Source: Oscillospiraceae bacterium
GTDB taxonomy: Bacteria; Bacillota; Clostridia; Oscillospirales; Oscillospiraceae
Assembly (NCBI GenBank): GCA_017436955.1
Contig: JAFSCD010000012.1
Coordinates: 1-51,992 of the forward strand
Length of the DNA stretch: 51,992 bases
Reading direction: 5' to 3'
Shown: positions 29,245 through 37,231 of the stretch, in pieces
Numbering within the stretch: the stretch's first letter is position 1
How the letters are laid out: each line of letters begins with the position of its first letter
Program-made: the position numbers and the translations under genes
The notes under the pieces: model-generated
Database searches by the model: none
Seen by the model: only the letters and a program-made list of their open reading frames with translations
What the model was told of the DNA's origin: nothing

Positions 29245-30159
29245 TTATACATTATCCAGGTAATGGCAGGCGGCCATGGCGGCGATGGCACCGTCGGCAG
29301 AAGCGGTCACCACCTGGCGGATCCGCTTGCTGCGGCAGTCGCCGGCAACGAACAGACCGGGGGTCTGGGTGCAGCAATCCTCCGCAGAGTCAAAATAGCC
29401 CCAGGCGTTCAGCTTTGCCAGGTCGGCAAAGGCGTCATTTTCGGGAACGAGACCGACAGCGAGGAAGGCGCCGTCCACGTCGATCTGGCTGTCCTCGCCG
29501 GTGGCGTCGTTGTGCAGCTTAAGACCGGTGAGCTGACCGTCCTTCCAGATGTATTCGGAGACCACGGTGCTGAACAGGGCGGTGACGTTTTCCTTCTCCA
29601 GCAGGGCATCCGCCAGCTTTCTTTCACCGGTGAAATCCGCCAGATTCTGCACCACGGTGACCTTGTTGCACACCTCGCTCAGCAGCAGCGCTTCCTGCAG
29701 CGCGGAGTTACCGCCGCCGATCATAGCCACGTTCTGTCCGGCGTAGAAGGCACCGTCACAAACCGCGCAGAAGGAAATGCCGTTGCCCACCAACTCGGTC
29801 TCACCGGGCAGCCCCAGCATTCGGTGCTTCACGCCCACAGCAAGGATCACGGCACCGCCTTCGTAGGTGCTGCCTTCCTCGGTGGTGACGGTGAAGCTGC
29901 CGCCGGTCTTTTCCACGTGTGTGACGGTCTCCAACTCCACATCCGCGCCCAGATTCAGCACCTGCTCGGTGAGCTGCTCGGCAAACTGGGTGCCGCTGAT
30001 CTGGATGGTGCCGGGAATATTCTCCACCTTGGGGGAATAGGCGATCTGACCGCCAAAGCCGTTCTTTTCGATCACAAGAACGGTCTTGCCGGCGCGCAGG
30101 GCATAAACGGCAGCGGTAAGTCCTGCAGGACCGCCGCCAACAACAACGATATCATACAT
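29245..30159 (-). CDS. trxB: Thioredoxin reductase
   Basis: An NADPH- and FAD-dependent reductase for thioredoxin-like proteins. The 304-aa product has the N-terminal FAD site VVVGGGPAGLTAAVYALRAG, the redox-active CAVC (C131/C134) within FCAVCDGAFYAGQ, the NADPH-binding MIGGGNSALQEALLLSE and the late GLFVAGDCRSKRIRQVVTASADGAIAA. It lies directly downstream of nrdD, whose C-terminus carries a redox domain, so TrxB may recycle that domain. That functional link is inference. AGGAAGGAC lies before the ATG. Confidence 0.95.
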   Translation of the reverse strand: MYDIVVVGGGPAGLTAAVYALRAGKTVLVIEKNGFGGQIAYSPKVENIPGTIQISGTQFAEQLTEQVLNLGADVELETVTHVEKTGGSFTVTTEEGSTYEGGAVILAVGVKHRMLGLPGETELVGNGISFCAVCDGAFYAGQNVAMIGGGNSALQEALLLSEVCNKVTVVQNLADFTGERKLADALLEKENVTALFSTVVSEYIWKDGQLTGLKLHNDATGEDSQIDVDGAFLAVGLVPENDAFADLAKLNAWGYFDSAEDCCTQTPGLFVAGDCRSKRIRQVVTASADGAIAAMAACHYLDNV

Positions 30160-30179
30160 AACACATCGTCCTTCCTATA

Positions 30180-30250
30180 AATGGACAATGGATAATGGAC
30201 AATTATGGTCGGAAACACCAAAATTATCAATTATCAATTGTCAATTCAAA
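30180..30250. repeat. AT-rich repeat: ATGGACAATGGATAATGGACAATT
   Basis: Direct short repeats (atggacaatggataatggacaatt) are followed by aattatcaattatcaattgtcaatt, which is a near-inverted counterpart. Simple AT-rich repeats of this kind are frequent in intergenic DNA of gut Firmicutes. Confidence 0.55.
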
Positions 30251-30264
30251 TTGTTTGCGCATGT

Positions 30265-30291
30265 AAAAGGGTCGGGAGACCCGACCCTTTT
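30265..30291 (-). terminator. Terminator of nrdD
   Basis: aaaagggtcggg-aga-cccgaccctttt perfect stem 12 bp after the nrdD stop. It also works on the plus strand. Confidence 0.85.
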
Positions 30292-30303
30292 GATTGTAGT
30301 GCA

Positions 30304-32682
30304 TTACAGGCTTGCCAGATACTTCTTGATCTCGGGGACACTGTAGAAGCTCTGGAAATTCTCGCCGTCGGTGATGATCAGGGTGGGAGCGCCCTTGACA
30401 CCGTACTCACGGCACATATCCAGATTTTCCTCTGCGATGCGCTTCTCGTACGCAACGCCGGCCTTGGTCAGCAGGCTTTCCGCGACACGGCAGTTGGGGC
30501 AGGTGACACGGGAGATCAGAATGACCTTGCCGGTAACGGGGGCAGGTGTTGCTTCACAAGTGCAGGTCTCTGCAGTTGCTGCCGTTTCCTCTGTGTTGCG
30601 CAGGGGCAGCACGGAATGCTCGATATCGTAAACTCTGCGGTCCTTGTACTCCTGGCTCTTGCCATCATTCCAGTTCTGGACGGGACGGTAGTAACCGGTG
30701 ATACGGCTGTAGACCTCGGTGGTCTTGCCGCACAGGGGGCACTTGTAATGCTCGCCGGTCAGGTAGCCGTGGTCGGCACAGACGGAATAGGTGGGAGACA
30801 TGGTGTAGTAAGGCAGCTTGAAGTTCTCCGCGATCTTGCGCACCAGAGCGGCGGCAGCCTTCCAATCCGGCAGCTTCTCGCCCAGGAAGGCGTGGAAAAC
30901 AGTACCGGAGGTGTAACGGGTCTGCAGATCGTCCTGGATCTCCAGAGCGGTGAAGATATCCTCGGTGTAGCCAACGGGCAGGTGAGAGGAGTTGGTGTAG
31001 TAGGGGGTGCCGTTCTCGTTGGCGGTGATGATATCGGGATACTTTGCCTTGTCGTGCTTGGCAAAGCGGTAGGTGGTGGACTCGGCAGGGGTAGCTTCCA
31101 GATTGTACAGATCGCCGTACTTTTCCTGGTAGTCAGACAGACGCTCACGCATATGATCCAGAACCTGCTTTGCGAATTCCTGGGTCTTCTTGTGGGTCAG
31201 GTCAGCCCGGAGCCAGCGTGCATTCAGACCGACCTCGTTCATACCGATCAGACCGATGGTGGAGAAGTGGTTGGCGAAGGTGCCAAGATACCGCTTGGTG
31301 TAGGGATACAGACCGTTTTCCATCAGCTGGGTGATGACGGTGCGCTTGGTCTTCAGGCTGCGGGCAGCGATGTCCATCAGCTTGTCCAGCCGTGCGTAGA
31401 AATCCTTTTCATCCACAGCCAGGTAAGCGATACGGGGCAGATTGATGGTAACCACGCCGATGGAGCCGGTGGATTCGCCGGAGCCGAAGAAGCCGCCGGA
31501 CTTCTTGCGCAGCTCACGCAGATCCAGACGCAGACGGCAGCACATAGAGCGGACGTCGGAGGGCTCCATATCGGAGTTGATGTAGTTGGAGAAATAGGGG
31601 GTGCCGTACTTGGCGGTCATTTCGAACAGCAGCTTGTTGTTCTCTGTCTCGCTCCAGTCAAAGTCACGGGTGATGGAGTAGGTGGGGATGGGGTACTGGA
31701 AGCCACGGCCGTTGGCGTCGCCTTCGATCATAATTTCGATGAAGGCCTTGTTGACCATGTCCATTTCGCGCTTACAATCGCCGTAAGTGAAGTCCATCTC
31801 CTTGCCGCCAACGATGGCAGGCTGATCCTTCAGGTCAGCAGGCACGGTCCAGTCCAGCGTGATGTTGGAGAAGGGCGCCTGGGTGCCCCAACGGGAGGGG
31901 GTGTTGACGCCGTAGATGAAGGACTGCACGCACTGCTTGACTTCCTTCTGGCTCAGGTTGTCGACCTTGACGAAGGGAGCAAGATAGGTGTCGAAGGAGG
32001 AGAATGCCTGGGCACCTGCCCATTCGTTCTGCATAATGCCCAGGAAATTGACCATCTGGTTACACAAAGTAGACAGGTGGCCGGCAGGGGACGAGGTGAT
32101 CTTACCGGGAACGCCGCCCAGACCTTCCTGGATCAGCTGCTTCAGGCTCCAGCCTGCGCAGTAGCCGGTGAGCATACTCAGGTCGTGCAGATGCAGCGCG
32201 GCGCTGCGATGTGCTTCGGCAACCTCTTCGTCGTAGATCTCGGACAGCCAGTAGTTGGCGGTGATGGCGCCGGAGTTGGAAAGGATCAGACCGCCCACGG
32301 AATATGTAACGGTGGAGTTTTCCTTCACGCGCCAGTCAGCGATCTGCAGATAATTGTCCACCAGATCCTTATAGTTCAGCAGAGCGGCGTTGACGTTGCG
32401 GATCTTCTCGCGCTGCTTACGGTAGAGGATGTAAGCCTTGGCAACGTCGGCGTAGCCGGCGTCGGACAGAACGCGCTCCACGCTGTCCTGAATGTCCTCA
32501 ACGGAGATGACACCGTTCTGGATCTTGGGCTCAAAATCGGATGCGACCTGCAGCGCCAGCAGATTGATCACACTGGGGTGGTACTGACGGTCCTGGGCGT
32601 CGAACGCCTTGGTCATGGCAGCAGAAATCTTGGCGATATCAAAATCGACAAAGCCGCCGTCTCTCTTCTGTACACGATACAT
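30304..32682 (-). CDS. nrdD: Anaerobic (class III) ribonucleoside-triphosphate reductase with fused C-terminal redox domain
   Basis: Makes dNTPs from NTPs without oxygen by a glycyl radical. The 792-aa protein starts with an ATP-cone (YRVQKRDGGFVDFDIAKISAAM), then the barrel with CCRLRLDLRELRKKSGGFFGSGESTGSIGVVTINLPR. The zinc site is CADH..CPLC (C635, H638, C648, C651), and the radical glycine is about G663 in RITGYYRPVQNW. After a Thr/Ala-rich linker comes an extra domain of about 75 residues with a CPNC redox pair (C728/C731) and APTLIITDG, a glutaredoxin/thioredoxin-like fold. It has its own promoter with NrdR-like boxes. The fused domain suggests thiol-based rather than formate-based reduction. 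Confidence 0.97.
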   Translation of the reverse strand: MYRVQKRDGGFVDFDIAKISAAMTKAFDAQDRQYHPSVINLLALQVASDFEPKIQNGVISVEDIQDSVERVLSDAGYADVAKAYILYRKQREKIRNVNAALLNYKDLVDNYLQIADWRVKENSTVTYSVGGLILSNSGAITANYWLSEIYDEEVAEAHRSAALHLHDLSMLTGYCAGWSLKQLIQEGLGGVPGKITSSPAGHLSTLCNQMVNFLGIMQNEWAGAQAFSSFDTYLAPFVKVDNLSQKEVKQCVQSFIYGVNTPSRWGTQAPFSNITLDWTVPADLKDQPAIVGGKEMDFTYGDCKREMDMVNKAFIEIMIEGDANGRGFQYPIPTYSITRDFDWSETENNKLLFEMTAKYGTPYFSNYINSDMEPSDVRSMCCRLRLDLRELRKKSGGFFGSGESTGSIGVVTINLPRIAYLAVDEKDFYARLDKLMDIAARSLKTKRTVITQLMENGLYPYTKRYLGTFANHFSTIGLIGMNEVGLNARWLRADLTHKKTQEFAKQVLDHMRERLSDYQEKYGDLYNLEATPAESTTYRFAKHDKAKYPDIITANENGTPYYTNSSHLPVGYTEDIFTALEIQDDLQTRYTSGTVFHAFLGEKLPDWKAAAALVRKIAENFKLPYYTMSPTYSVCADHGYLTGEHYKCPLCGKTTEVYSRITGYYRPVQNWNDGKSQEYKDRRVYDIEHSVLPLRNTEETAATAETCTCEATPAPVTGKVILISRVTCPNCRVAESLLTKAGVAYEKRIAEENLDMCREYGVKGAPTLIITDGENFQSFYSVPEIKKYLASL

Positions 32683-32741
32683 AATCTTACCTCCATTAAA
32701 ATAGAAATACAGGCAATGCCTGAAAAGTCGACAGTGCCTGT

Positions 32742-32770
32742 ATTATACCTACATATTGTGTTGTTGTCAA
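32742..32770 (-). promoter_or_regulatory. Promoter of nrdD
   Basis: Minus strand TTGACA (32765-32770), 17-bp spacer, TATAAT (32742-32747), a consensus sigma-A promoter. An NrdR-like box lies inside the spacer. Confidence 0.88.
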
Positions 32771-32826
32771 TAGAGAAATTCAATATATTGTGTAAAATTT
32801 TCCTGCAAGAAACAATATCTTGTGGT
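32747..32826 (-). promoter_or_regulatory. Three NrdR-like boxes at 32-bp spacing before nrdD
   Basis: Plus-strand sequences acctacatattgtgtt (32747-32762), ttcaatatattgtgta (32779-32794) and aacaatatcttgtggt (32811-32826) align in the same register at exactly 32-bp steps. The NrdR consensus is ACACwATATwTwGTGT, and paired boxes about 31-32 bp apart are the established arrangement. The first box overlaps the promoter spacer, so NrdR would repress nrdD when dATP is ample. The third box is weaker. Confidence 0.78.
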
Positions 32827-33525
32827 TTAGTCTGCACCACGAATCTCGACAAATTCCGCGTAAGGCGCCAGAGCTGCCTTAAAACGGCTTAATTTTTCGG
32901 CAGTGGGCGTGCTCAGGCCACGTGCCAAAACGCTGTCTCGGTCAGCGTAGGGCTGCAGGAACAGCCTTTTTGGACGACCCATCCGCGCAAGCCATTGACC
33001 CATCGCCAAAATATTTTCCTCTGTGTGGAATTCTTCCACCACCGTGGTACGAAATTCGTAGTCCACCGCATCCGTTAGCAAAAATGCGATGCTTTCTTCG
33101 ATGCCGGCGCTCATTTGGGGCAGGCCGGTGGTCTCACCGTAGCGATCGGGACAGTTTTTGACGTCCATTGCCACGTAGTCCACGAGGTTTTCTTCCACCA
33201 GCGCTTTGAGCATAGTGGGGTTGCTGCCGTTGGTATCCAGTTTAATATGGTAGCCCAGCGCCTTGATCTGCCGCAGAAGCGCCGGAAGATCGCTTTGCAG
33301 AGTAGGCTCGCCGCCGGTGATGCACACGCCGTCCAGGATACCGGTGCGCTTGCGCAGGAAGGAAAGGAGCTCTTCCACCGGGATGGTCTCGTCCTGCGCG
33401 GCGCCCAAAAGACCGCTGTTGTGGCAGAAGGGGCAACGGAAATTGCAGCCCTGCAGGAACACTGTGCAGGCCACCCGACCGGGATAGTCCAATAATGTCA
33501 TTTTTTGCAATCCGGAAATGATCAT
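32827..33525 (-). CDS. nrdG: Anaerobic ribonucleotide reductase activating protein
   Basis: A radical SAM activase that installs the glycyl radical in NrdD. The 232-aa protein has GCNFRCPFCHN with the CX3CX2C cluster at C27/C31/C34, GGEPTLQSDLPALL for SAM binding, and an N-terminal LLDYPGRVACTVFLQG typical of the activase family. It is longer than the E. coli enzyme (154 aa) but usual for Firmicutes. It lies upstream of nrdD and about 16 bp after a DMT transporter gene. TTAGGAGGATTTT precedes the ATG. nrdD has its own promoter, so the two may be partly uncoupled. Confidence 0.96.
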   Translation of the reverse strand: MIISGLQKMTLLDYPGRVACTVFLQGCNFRCPFCHNSGLLGAAQDETIPVEELLSFLRKRTGILDGVCITGGEPTLQSDLPALLRQIKALGYHIKLDTNGSNPTMLKALVEENLVDYVAMDVKNCPDRYGETTGLPQMSAGIEESIAFLLTDAVDYEFRTTVVEEFHTEENILAMGQWLARMGRPKRLFLQPYADRDSVLARGLSTPTAEKLSRFKAALAPYAEFVEIRGAD

Positions 33526-33541
33526 AAAATCCTCCTAAAAA

Positions 33542-34417
33542 TCAAAGAAACAGGCAGGTGCCGAGGAAACACAGCGCAACGCCGATTTTTTGATGAAGCG
33601 TGGGTTTTTCGTGAAACAGCACTCTGGCGGCAAAGGTGGAGAAAATAATACTGCCGCCGGAAACAATGGGATACAGCACCGTGGCCGGCAGATGAACCGC
33701 GCCAAGGAGTTCTAGCACGAAGAAAGTACCATTGACGATAGCTGCGCATACGATGAGCGGAAAAACTTTCAGGAAAGGAACGGTTTGCTGAGCCTGGTCA
33801 TCGCTTTTCTTGGTAAACAGCAGGGTAATGCTGCAAAGGACAAAACGGATCAGACCGGTCAGGCAAGCAAAAACCGTGGGGGAGACAACGCCGTAGGGGT
33901 TGGGGGTCTGACTCAGTTTGGAAGATACGCTGCAGCCACCGTTGAGGAAGAAAATAATGCAGCACAGCAGCAGAATTTTTAAGTTGGTGCGCTTGTCCGC
34001 TAGATTGGACAGCACAATGGCAGCGATCATTACGAAAAGGCCTAGCATACGCAAAACGCTAAAGGTCTCATCCAGGAAAGCAAGTCCCCAAACGTAAGGG
34101 ACGGCCATGCCGCCGGTCATTAAAAACATGGTATAAAGCGCCATATTGCCGGCTTTCATAACCCGGAAGCCCAGCAGCGTATAGCCAACCAGGCAAAAAC
34201 TCATTATCAGCGCCATAAGTACCGCAAACAGCGGCGCATCCAGGCGGAAGCCGTTGGCCGCAAAAAAGATCAATCCGCTGACCAAACCGCTGATGGCGTT
34301 AAAGGTCAGGCCGGCTCTCGGGCTGGTGCCGCACCGCTTTTGGTACAATTTTTGTAGAGAAAACTCCACAGCCAGCAGCGCGGTGGCGAAAATCATCATA
34401 ATATAATATTTTGTCAT
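33542..34417 (-). CDS. DMT superfamily (EamA-like) transporter
   Basis: A 291-aa protein with about ten membrane helices in two inverted repeats, from MTKYYIMMIFATALLAVEFSLQKLY through LPATVLYPIVSGGSIIFSTFAARVLFHEKPTLHQKIGVALCFLGT. The last part is the typical EamA end. The substrate is not known; relatives export amino acids, sugars or small metabolites. The frame stays open far upstream over the divergent methyltransferase gene, but only the ATG at 34417 has membrane-type sequence after it and GGGAG before it. It lies directly before nrdG and may be cotranscribed with it. Confidence 0.9.
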   Translation of the reverse strand: MTKYYIMMIFATALLAVEFSLQKLYQKRCGTSPRAGLTFNAISGLVSGLIFFAANGFRLDAPLFAVLMALIMSFCLVGYTLLGFRVMKAGNMALYTMFLMTGGMAVPYVWGLAFLDETFSVLRMLGLFVMIAAIVLSNLADKRTNLKILLLCCIIFFLNGGCSVSSKLSQTPNPYGVVSPTVFACLTGLIRFVLCSITLLFTKKSDDQAQQTVPFLKVFPLIVCAAIVNGTFFVLELLGAVHLPATVLYPIVSGGSIIFSTFAARVLFHEKPTLHQKIGVALCFLGTCLFL

Positions 34418-34447
34418 AACATTCGTCTCCCAAAAGAGGTTTTTTCT

Positions 34448-34477
34448 ATTGTACAATCCCGGTGTGGATGTTGTCAA
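34448..34477 (-). promoter_or_regulatory. Promoter of the DMT-nrdG unit
   Basis: Minus strand TTGACA (34472-34477), 18-bp spacer, TACAAT (34448-34453). Confidence 0.75.
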
Positions 34478-34480
34478 TCC

Positions 34481-34509
34481 TTGCATTTGCTGCGCAGGGG
34501 TGATACAAT
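34481..34509 (+). promoter_or_regulatory. Promoter of the methyltransferase operon
   Basis: Plus strand TTGCAT (34481-34486), 17-bp spacer, TACAAT (34504-34509). Back to back with the DMT promoter. Confidence 0.75.
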
Positions 34510-34558
34510 GATCCTGTAAGAACTGTATGGATGATCCGTCTGAAAAGGAACTGTAACT

Positions 34559-35305
34559 ATGGACTATCAAAAAATCAACGCCGAGACCATCAGCAGATGG
34601 TGTCACGAGGGCTGGGAGTGGGGTATCCCCATCACCCACGAGGAATTTGAAAAGGCGAAAAATGGGGAATGGGGCGTGTACCTGACCCCCACGAAGACCG
34701 TTCCCAGGCATTGGTTTGGCGACCTGAAGGGCAAAAAGTTGCTGGGTCTTGCCAGCGGCGGCGGTCAGCAGATGCCCATTTTCACCGCCCTGGGGGCAGA
34801 GTGTACGGTGCTGGATTATGCTGACGCCCAGTGCGAAAGCGAGCGGTTGGTGGCGCTGCGAGAGGGCTACCACATCCACATCGTGCAGGCGGATATGACG
34901 AAGCCCCTGCCCTTTGCGGATGGCAGCTTCGATATCATCTTCCACCCGGTCTCCAACTGCTACGTGGAGAAAGTGGAGCCCATTTTCCGGGAGTGCTACC
35001 GGGTGCTGAAAAAGGGCGGCATCTTCCTGGGCGGTTATGACACCGGCATCAATTATCTCTTTGACGAGGATGAAACGCAGGTGAAATACGCGCTGCCCTT
35101 CAATCCGCTGAAGGATAAGAAAAAGTATGAAATGATGATGCGAAATGATTGCGGCATCCAGTTTTCCCACACCCTGGAGGAGCAGCTCGGCGGTCAGCTG
35201 AAGGCTGGCTTCACCCTGACGGATCTTTACGAGGACACCAACGGCGAGGGGCATCTGCACGCGCTGAACGTGCCGTCATTCATCGCCACCCGCTGCATCA
35301 AATAA
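34559..35305 (+). CDS. Class I SAM-dependent methyltransferase
   Basis: A 248-aa protein with the Rossmann methyltransferase motifs: KKLLGLASGGGQQMPIFTALGAECTVLDYAD (motif I with GxGxG-like LASGGGQQ and the acidic end of beta-2), ADMTKPLPFADGSFDIIFHPVSNCYV (post-I and IV) and ECYRVLKKGGIFLGGYD (motif V/VI). The N-terminal RWCHEGWEWGIPI segment is common in small-molecule methyltransferases of Clostridia. The substrate is unknown. AAAAGGAACTGTAACT precedes the ATG. First of three tightly spaced plus-strand genes. Confidence 0.92.
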   Translation: MDYQKINAETISRWCHEGWEWGIPITHEEFEKAKNGEWGVYLTPTKTVPRHWFGDLKGKKLLGLASGGGQQMPIFTALGAECTVLDYADAQCESERLVALREGYHIHIVQADMTKPLPFADGSFDIIFHPVSNCYVEKVEPIFRECYRVLKKGGIFLGGYDTGINYLFDEDETQVKYALPFNPLKDKKKYEMMMRNDCGIQFSHTLEEQLGGQLKAGFTLTDLYEDTNGEGHLHALNVPSFIATRCIK

Positions 35306-35317
35306 ATGGAGGTTACT

Positions 35318-35512
35318 ATGAAAAAGGACAAGCGGTTTGTAAGAGTTTACAGCCAAAGTATGGGAACAATGGAGATCTGGATGGATAAAGAGACCGGCGT
35401 GCATTATCTGTACCGCAGCGGCGGCTATGGCGGCGGTCTGGCGGTTTTGCTGGATGAAAACGGCAAGCCGGTGGTCGCACCGAAGGAAACCGAGCAAGCG
35501 GGGGAAATGTGA
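35318..35512 (+). CDS. Small DUF6440-like protein
   Basis: A 64-aa protein: MKKDKRFVRVYSQSMGTMEI, then WMDKETGVHYLYRSGGYGGGLAVLLDENGKPV. The D-K-E-T-G-V-x-Y and GYGGGLxVLxDxxGKP pattern is that of the DUF6440 family, small beta-rich proteins of unknown function in Firmicutes. The start chosen has GGAGGTTACT 12 bp after the methyltransferase stop. Its TGA overlaps the ATG of the next gene by one base. Confidence 0.85.
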   Translation: MKKDKRFVRVYSQSMGTMEIWMDKETGVHYLYRSGGYGGGLAVLLDENGKPVVAPKETEQAGEM

Positions 35513-36318
35513 TGTACACTTACCGGGCTTTGGAAGGTGTAAATCTCCCGCAGTTGGCGCAGTGCCTGAATTTGGCGTTTTCGGATTACGAGCAGCCCAT
35601 CTCCTTCACGCCGGAATCACTGCAGTATTATCTGACGGCCAGCGCAGTGGATTTGTCGCTGTCTTTCGGCGCATTTTGCGGTGAGGAATTGGTGGCGGTC
35701 ATTCTCAATTCCGGCGGCGTATATAAAAATGAAAATGTGGTATTCGATGCCGGCACCGGCGTGATTCCCGACCATCGGGGCAAAAAGGTGTTCTCGGCGC
35801 TGTTTGATTACACCTGCGCCCGGCTTCAGAGTCGTGGCATCGCAAAATACTATCTGGAAGCGCTGCAATCCAACCATCATGCGGTGTCCATTTACAGCAA
35901 GAAGGGCTTTTGCGTCAGCCGGGAATATTCCGTGCTGGTGGCATCGGGTGCCGGTGAGGGAAGCGACCGTGTGGCGGTTGCGCCTTATCTGGAATTTTTG
36001 GCGTTTGAAACCCGGTATTCGGTGGCGCCGTCCTTTGAGCATACCGCCCATACCATTGGAAGAAATCCCCGGCTTTACGAGGTGCGGTATCTGCAGGATA
36101 AAGCGTATTGCATCTATGCAAAGCGGCATGGAGCCATTGTGCAGCTGCACTATAATGATCTGGAGGCGCTCAAGGAGGTTGTCTCGGCGTTGGTAGCCCA
36201 ATATCCCACTTTAATGGCGAAAAATGTGGATTGCGGTTGCGAAGCTGTGATTCAAATGCTGCTGTCCCTGGGCTTTGCCGAGGTCACAAAGCAGTACGAA
36301 ATGGTAAGAGAAATTTAA
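35512..36318 (+). CDS. GNAT family N-acetyltransferase with C-terminal lobe
   Basis: A 268-aa protein with a GNAT domain in the first 145 residues: GTGVIPDHRGKKVFSALFDY is the acetyl-CoA-binding V-x-P-x-x-RGxxV/I-type motif, followed by YYLEALQSNHHAVSIYSKKGFCVSREY. The remaining 120 residues form a second, less conserved lobe. The substrate is unknown. The ATG at 35512 has GGGGG 7 nt upstream; a GTG one codon earlier is possible. The one-base overlap with the DUF6440 gene indicates translational coupling. A terminator follows. Confidence 0.9.
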   Translation: MYTYRALEGVNLPQLAQCLNLAFSDYEQPISFTPESLQYYLTASAVDLSLSFGAFCGEELVAVILNSGGVYKNENVVFDAGTGVIPDHRGKKVFSALFDYTCARLQSRGIAKYYLEALQSNHHAVSIYSKKGFCVSREYSVLVASGAGEGSDRVAVAPYLEFLAFETRYSVAPSFEHTAHTIGRNPRLYEVRYLQDKAYCIYAKRHGAIVQLHYNDLEALKEVVSALVAQYPTLMAKNVDCGCEAVIQMLLSLGFAEVTKQYEMVREI

Positions 36319-36327
36319 GATGAAAAA

Positions 36328-36354
36328 AGCCGGCAGCGCACAATGCTGCCGGCT
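36328..36354. terminator. Bidirectional terminator
   Basis: agccggcagc/gctgccggct stem flanked by an A-run on the left and ctcttaaa on the right, between the convergent GNAT and anti-sigma genes. Confidence 0.8.
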
Positions 36355-36364
36355 CTTAAATTGT

Positions 36365-37231
36365 TCAGAAAACAAAGGCTTCCAGGATACGGATCAGTGT
36401 ATCCTTCGTCCAGGCATCCCGGACAGCGTCATAGGAATGGATCGTGATGTTGTAGGATGCGCCGTTGGCAAAGAAGGCAGCTTCATACTGGGTGGGCCTG
36501 TTGCCGTTGCGCTCGGCTGTGACAATGGTTGCCGTAATGCCGTTGGCGGCAGTGTATTGCTCCTGGGAGATCTGCGCTACATCCTGCGATTCGTAAAGGA
36601 CACCGGACCAGTGCATCTCATACTCCTGCTCTTTGGAGATCGCCGGGTGGCTGCAGGTGACGGTGGATTGGAGCGTGATGGCAGTCCCTTGATACAGATA
36701 AGCTGCCGTTACGGTGGCGCGGTATAATTGACCGTCTTTTCCGTTGTATCGGGTAAAGCAGTGGACGCGCTCTCCGATTCCATCGTATCTTAAATTGTAG
36801 GCAGTCGATTTTATCATATGGGGAGAGGAAAAAAGCTCGTTGTTGACCAGCGTAAAGCCCAGCTCTGCTTCTGCCGCCTGCCAGGAGTTGAATGTAACGG
36901 TCTTGTTGCCGTCCAGAGTCTGCAGTTCTTCGGGGAAATCCGACAGAGGACGGGCGGTTGCGGTGGGGTAGTTCACCTCATAGCCGATGCCGGGTCTGCC
37001 GTTCAGCATTTTTCCCGTAATGGTATCCACGACGCTGATGCCGAAAATGTTTTCCACAGCCAGCGCTGTGATCGGGATCATCAGCAGAATACACGCCGCG
37101 ACGATCGCAGCCTTAAGCGGAAAACGCCGGACTTTTTTTGCATCAGAACAGGACAAAGAACTGTAAAAATCCTGCTTCGCCTGCTCTGACAGGCATTTTT
37201 GTTCCATTAGATTGCGGTAAGGATTATTCAT
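36365..37231 (-). CDS. Putative membrane-bound anti-sigma factor
   Basis: A 288-aa protein with a short cytoplasmic N-terminus (about 38 residues, starting MNNPYRNLMEQKCLSEQAKQ), one membrane helix (AAIVAACILLMIPITALAV, about 41-60) and an extracellular domain of about 225 residues. It directly follows an ECF sigma factor gene with an 8-bp overlap, the usual place for the cognate anti-sigma factor. No zinc-binding HXXXCXXC motif is visible, so the sigma-binding part is not of the ZAS type. The extracellular part has no motif I recognise and may sense an envelope signal. Confidence 0.75.
   Translation of the reverse strand: MNNPYRNLMEQKCLSEQAKQDFYSSLSCSDAKKVRRFPLKAAIVAACILLMIPITALAVENIFGISVVDTITGKMLNGRPGIGYEVNYPTATARPLSDFPEELQTLDGNKTVTFNSWQAAEAELGFTLVNNELFSSPHMIKSTAYNLRYDGIGERVHCFTRYNGKDGQLYRATVTAAYLYQGTAITLQSTVTCSHPAISKEQEYEMHWSGVLYESQDVAQISQEQYTAANGITATIVTAERNGNRPTQYEAAFFANGASYNITIHSYDAVRDAWTKDTLIRILEAFVF

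Noticed and set aside
30205-32892. 895-codon plus-strand ORF opposite nrdD
   Set aside because: nrdD on the minus strand shows all catalytic motifs; the plus frame has no recognisable domain and spans the nrdD promoter.
34418-35260. N-terminal 281-codon extension of the DMT transporter frame
   Set aside because: It runs antisense over a real methyltransferase and over both divergent promoters; membrane sequence begins only at the ATG at 34417.
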